DNA from: an uncultured Lachnospiraceae bacterium
Lineage (GTDB): Bacteria > Bacillota > Clostridia > Lachnospirales > Lachnospiraceae
Assembly (NCBI GenBank): GCA_900549995.1
Contig: URQQ01000059.1
Span: 1 to 24,789, forward strand
DNA: 24,789 nucleotides
Reading direction: 5' to 3'
Part shown: one piece after another, positions 23,156-24,789 of the stretch
How positions within the stretch are numbered: the stretch's first letter is position 1
How the letters are laid out: every line of letters starts with the position of its first letter
Position numbers and translations under genes: made by a program
The notes under the pieces: generated by a model
What the model saw: only the letters and a program-made list of their open reading frames with translations
Databases searched by the model: none
Told to the model about the DNA's origin: nothing

Positions 23156-24106
23156 CTATTCTGCATTCAGCTGCTCTTCTATCTGGTGTGCCAGATTCGT
23201 CAAAACATCATGGATACTTCCAGCCATCGTAAATCCTGCAGCTTTTACATGTCCGCCGCCACCGAAATACTGTGCGACACGGCTTACATCAACTTTTCCT
23301 CCTGAACGCAGACTTACTTTAAATTCCTGCGCTCCTGTCTCATACATGAATACAGCAACCTCAACTCCCCTTGTCACCCGGAGCTGGCTTACAATTCCTT
23401 CAAGATCTTTCGGAGTCACGCCATAGAAGTCCATCTCCTGTCTTGTGACAGAAGCAGCAATACATTGTTTATCCAGAAACAGAATGCTTTCCAGCAATGA
23501 CCGTCCAAGAATCTGATTCTGGGCATATGTCTTCTCATAAAACGTGCGGTGTATAATCTCTGCCGCATCAATTCCTTTTCTCATCAGTTCCGCCGCAGCC
23601 TCCATCGTCTCCGGAGATGTGCAGGAATACTGAAAGACTCCCGTATCATGTACAATTCCAAGATACAGGCACTCTGCAGTGCTTTTTGAGATTTTATCTT
23701 TTGGCAGTTCTCTGTAAACCATCTCTGAAGTAGAACTTGCATCCGGATCAATGATATTCTCATCTGCAAATGAACTGTTGCTGATATGATGATCAATACA
23801 AAGTGTTTTCTTTGCTTTTTTAAACAGCGGTTCTGAAAAACCGAGCCTGCCCGCATCGCCGCAGTCCAGCGCAATAAAAAGATCATAGATTTTCTCTTCT
23901 TTTGCTTCATGGAGTATTTCATCTGAGGATTCCATAAAAGCAAAGCTGTCTGCCATTTCTTCCAGATACAGATCCGCTTCTATCTGTGGTTCCTGCTCCT
24001 TGATGTACTGGTATAACCCAAGGCAGGAACCTGCACAGTCACCATCCGGGCGTATATGCCCACCGATGGCAACTGTCTTAACCTGTGATAAGAGTTCTCT
24101 TAACAT
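23156..24106 (-). CDS. nrnA: DHH family nano-RNase / pAp phosphatase NrnA
   Basis: Degrades 2-5 nt RNAs and dephosphorylates 3'-phosphoadenosine 5'-phosphate. 316 residues. Metal-binding motifs in order: GGHIRPDGDC (His17, Asp21, Asp23), ALDCGD (Asp81), CIDHHISN (DHH at 105-107), PDASSTSEMVY. The DHHA1 domain ends with GGGGHVKAAGF at 282-292. ATG at 24106 overlaps the rbfA stop by 7 bp. The position between rbfA and truB is the usual Firmicutes order. Cyclic-dinucleotide (GdpP/PgpH-type) hydrolysis is less likely because no membrane or GGDEF-like part is present. Confidence 0.93.
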   Translation of the reverse strand: MLRELLSQVKTVAIGGHIRPDGDCAGSCLGLYQYIKEQEPQIEADLYLEEMADSFAFMESSDEILHEAKEEKIYDLFIALDCGDAGRLGFSEPLFKKAKKTLCIDHHISNSSFADENIIDPDASSTSEMVYRELPKDKISKSTAECLYLGIVHDTGVFQYSCTSPETMEAAAELMRKGIDAAEIIHRTFYEKTYAQNQILGRSLLESILFLDKQCIAASVTRQEMDFYGVTPKDLEGIVSQLRVTRGVEVAVFMYETGAQEFKVSLRSGGKVDVSRVAQYFGGGGHVKAAGFTMAGSIHDVLTNLAHQIEEQLNAE

Positions 24107-24480
24107 TCTGAATCATCCTCTTCTTTTAAGTCCCTGGTTAACTCTGCAATTTTTTTGGACATTTCCACACCGTATTCAATCGACTGGTCTACAACGAACT
24201 TGATTTCCGGTGTGTTTCTCATGTTCAGTGAATGCGCAAGTTCTCTGCGGATATACCCTTCGGCACTCTGCAGTCCTTTGATTGTATCTTCCTGCGCCTT
24301 CTTGTCTCCAAGTACACTGATATATGCCTTGCACGTCTTCAGATCCGGCGCGACTTCCACCGATACAACCGATGTCATCGGCGCGACACGCGGGTCTTTG
24401 ATTCCGCCCCGGATAATCATACCGAGTTCACGCATCACTTCTGCATTAATCCGCGTATTTTTAATACTGTTTTTTCTCAA
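24100..24480 (-). CDS. rbfA: 30S ribosome-binding factor RbfA
   Basis: Cold-shock related maturation factor that binds the 16S rRNA 5' region of the 30S subunit. 126 residues with the KH-like fold: INAEVMRELGMIIRGGIKDP, VSVEVAPDLKTCKAYISVLG, LNMRNTPEIKFVVDQSIEYG and a C-terminal acidic tail (KEEDDSEC). The start is TTG at 24480, with AGGAGG about 7 nt upstream and no suitable ATG. It lies 25 bp after infB and overlaps nrnA by 7 bp. Confidence 0.94.
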   Translation of the reverse strand: MRKNSIKNTRINAEVMRELGMIIRGGIKDPRVAPMTSVVSVEVAPDLKTCKAYISVLGDKKAQEDTIKGLQSAEGYIRRELAHSLNMRNTPEIKFVVDQSIEYGVEMSKKIAELTRDLKEEDDSEC

Positions 24481-24505
24481 TTTTATGCCTCCTGATAAGT
24501 CATGC

Positions 24506-24789
24506 CTATCTTGGGATTTCTACCATCTTGTAGGCTTCTACTCTGTCTTCTACTTTTACATCATTGAACTTTTCAAATACAAATCCACATTCGTATCCTG
24601 TCTTAACTTCTTTGACATCATCTTTGAAACGCTTCAGAGATGCCAGATTGCCATCGAAAATGACAATTCCGTCACGGATAATACGAACCTGACAGTCACG
24701 TTCGATTGTTCCGTCAAGCACATAGGAACCAGCAATTGTACCGACTCCGGATGCCTTGAATGTCTGACGCACTTCTGCGTGTCCGAGTA
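24506..24789 (-). CDS. infB: Translation initiation factor IF-2, C-terminal end only
   Basis: The last 94 codons are present; the rest lies beyond the right edge. The sequence opens with LGHAEVRQTFKASGVGTIAG and continues with DCQVRIIRDGIVIFDGNLAS, FKDDVKEVKTGYECGF and the end VEDRVEAYKMVEIPR. This is the final beta-barrel (C2 domain) of IF2, which binds the fMet-tRNA acceptor end. The following gene is rbfA, as in the conserved nusA-infB-rbfA cluster. Confidence 0.96.
   Translation of the reverse strand, partial: LGHAEVRQTFKASGVGTIAGSYVLDGTIERDCQVRIIRDGIVIFDGNLASLKRFKDDVKEVKTGYECGFVFEKFNDVKVEDRVEAYKMVEIPR

Noticed and set aside
1..24789. CRISPR array, tRNA or rRNA genes, complete insertion sequence, prophage
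   Set aside because: I saw no regularly spaced repeats, no cloverleaf-like sequence, no transposase, integrase or phage structural gene. This was by eye only.

Overview
The window is a chromosomal segment of a spore-forming low-to-mid GC Firmicute, most likely a Lachnospiraceae member (Clostridia). The complete eight-gene spoIIIA operon shows an endospore former. Gene order and protein sequences (Asp23-NusB-Xse-IspA-Dxs-TlyA-NadK-ArgR-RecN; InfB-RbfA-NrnA-TruB-RibF-RpsO-Pnp) fit this family. Every gene I can support lies on the minus strand, so transcription runs from high to low coordinates.

From the right edge: the 3' end of infB, then rbfA, nrnA, truB, ribF and a Na/Pi cotransporter with a PhoU-like tail. 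These form the translation and RNA-maturation cluster (IF2, 30S maturation, nano-RNA turnover, tRNA pseudouridine, flavin synthesis). rpsO follows with its own sigma-A promoter, a structured leader and a terminator. pnp comes next, preceded by a long leader hairpin and closed by a strong terminator. The spoIIIA operon (spoIIIAA to AH, 16721 to 11658) encodes the mother-cell side of the feeding channel. It is followed by prfC (release factor 3) and asp23, which have separate candidate promoters.

The left third is one long housekeeping operon: nusB, xseA, xseB, ispA, dxs, tlyA, nadK, argR and recN (cut by the left edge). Its genes overlap or sit within about 60 bp of each other. It joins antitermination, exonuclease VII, isoprenoid precursor synthesis, rRNA methylation, NADP synthesis, arginine regulation and recombination repair.

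The accessory part is 8446-9366, between asp23 and nusB. It is an AT-rich cassette of two small intact genes (a DUF3791-type protein and an unnamed 84-residue protein) downstream of a broken DUF3990 gene. The DUF3990 remnant is visible only by reading across an in-frame stop and an internal deletion with frame change. I read this as a decayed toxin-antitoxin-like module whose partner genes survive. Other unexplained structure: a 122-bp nested inverted-repeat element after prfC, an 83-bp element with 18-bp terminal inverted repeats that overlaps the truB stop codon, a 26-bp dyad at the nusB start site, and the pnp and rpsO leader structures. I see no rRNA, tRNA, CRISPR array, transposase or intact prophage gene.
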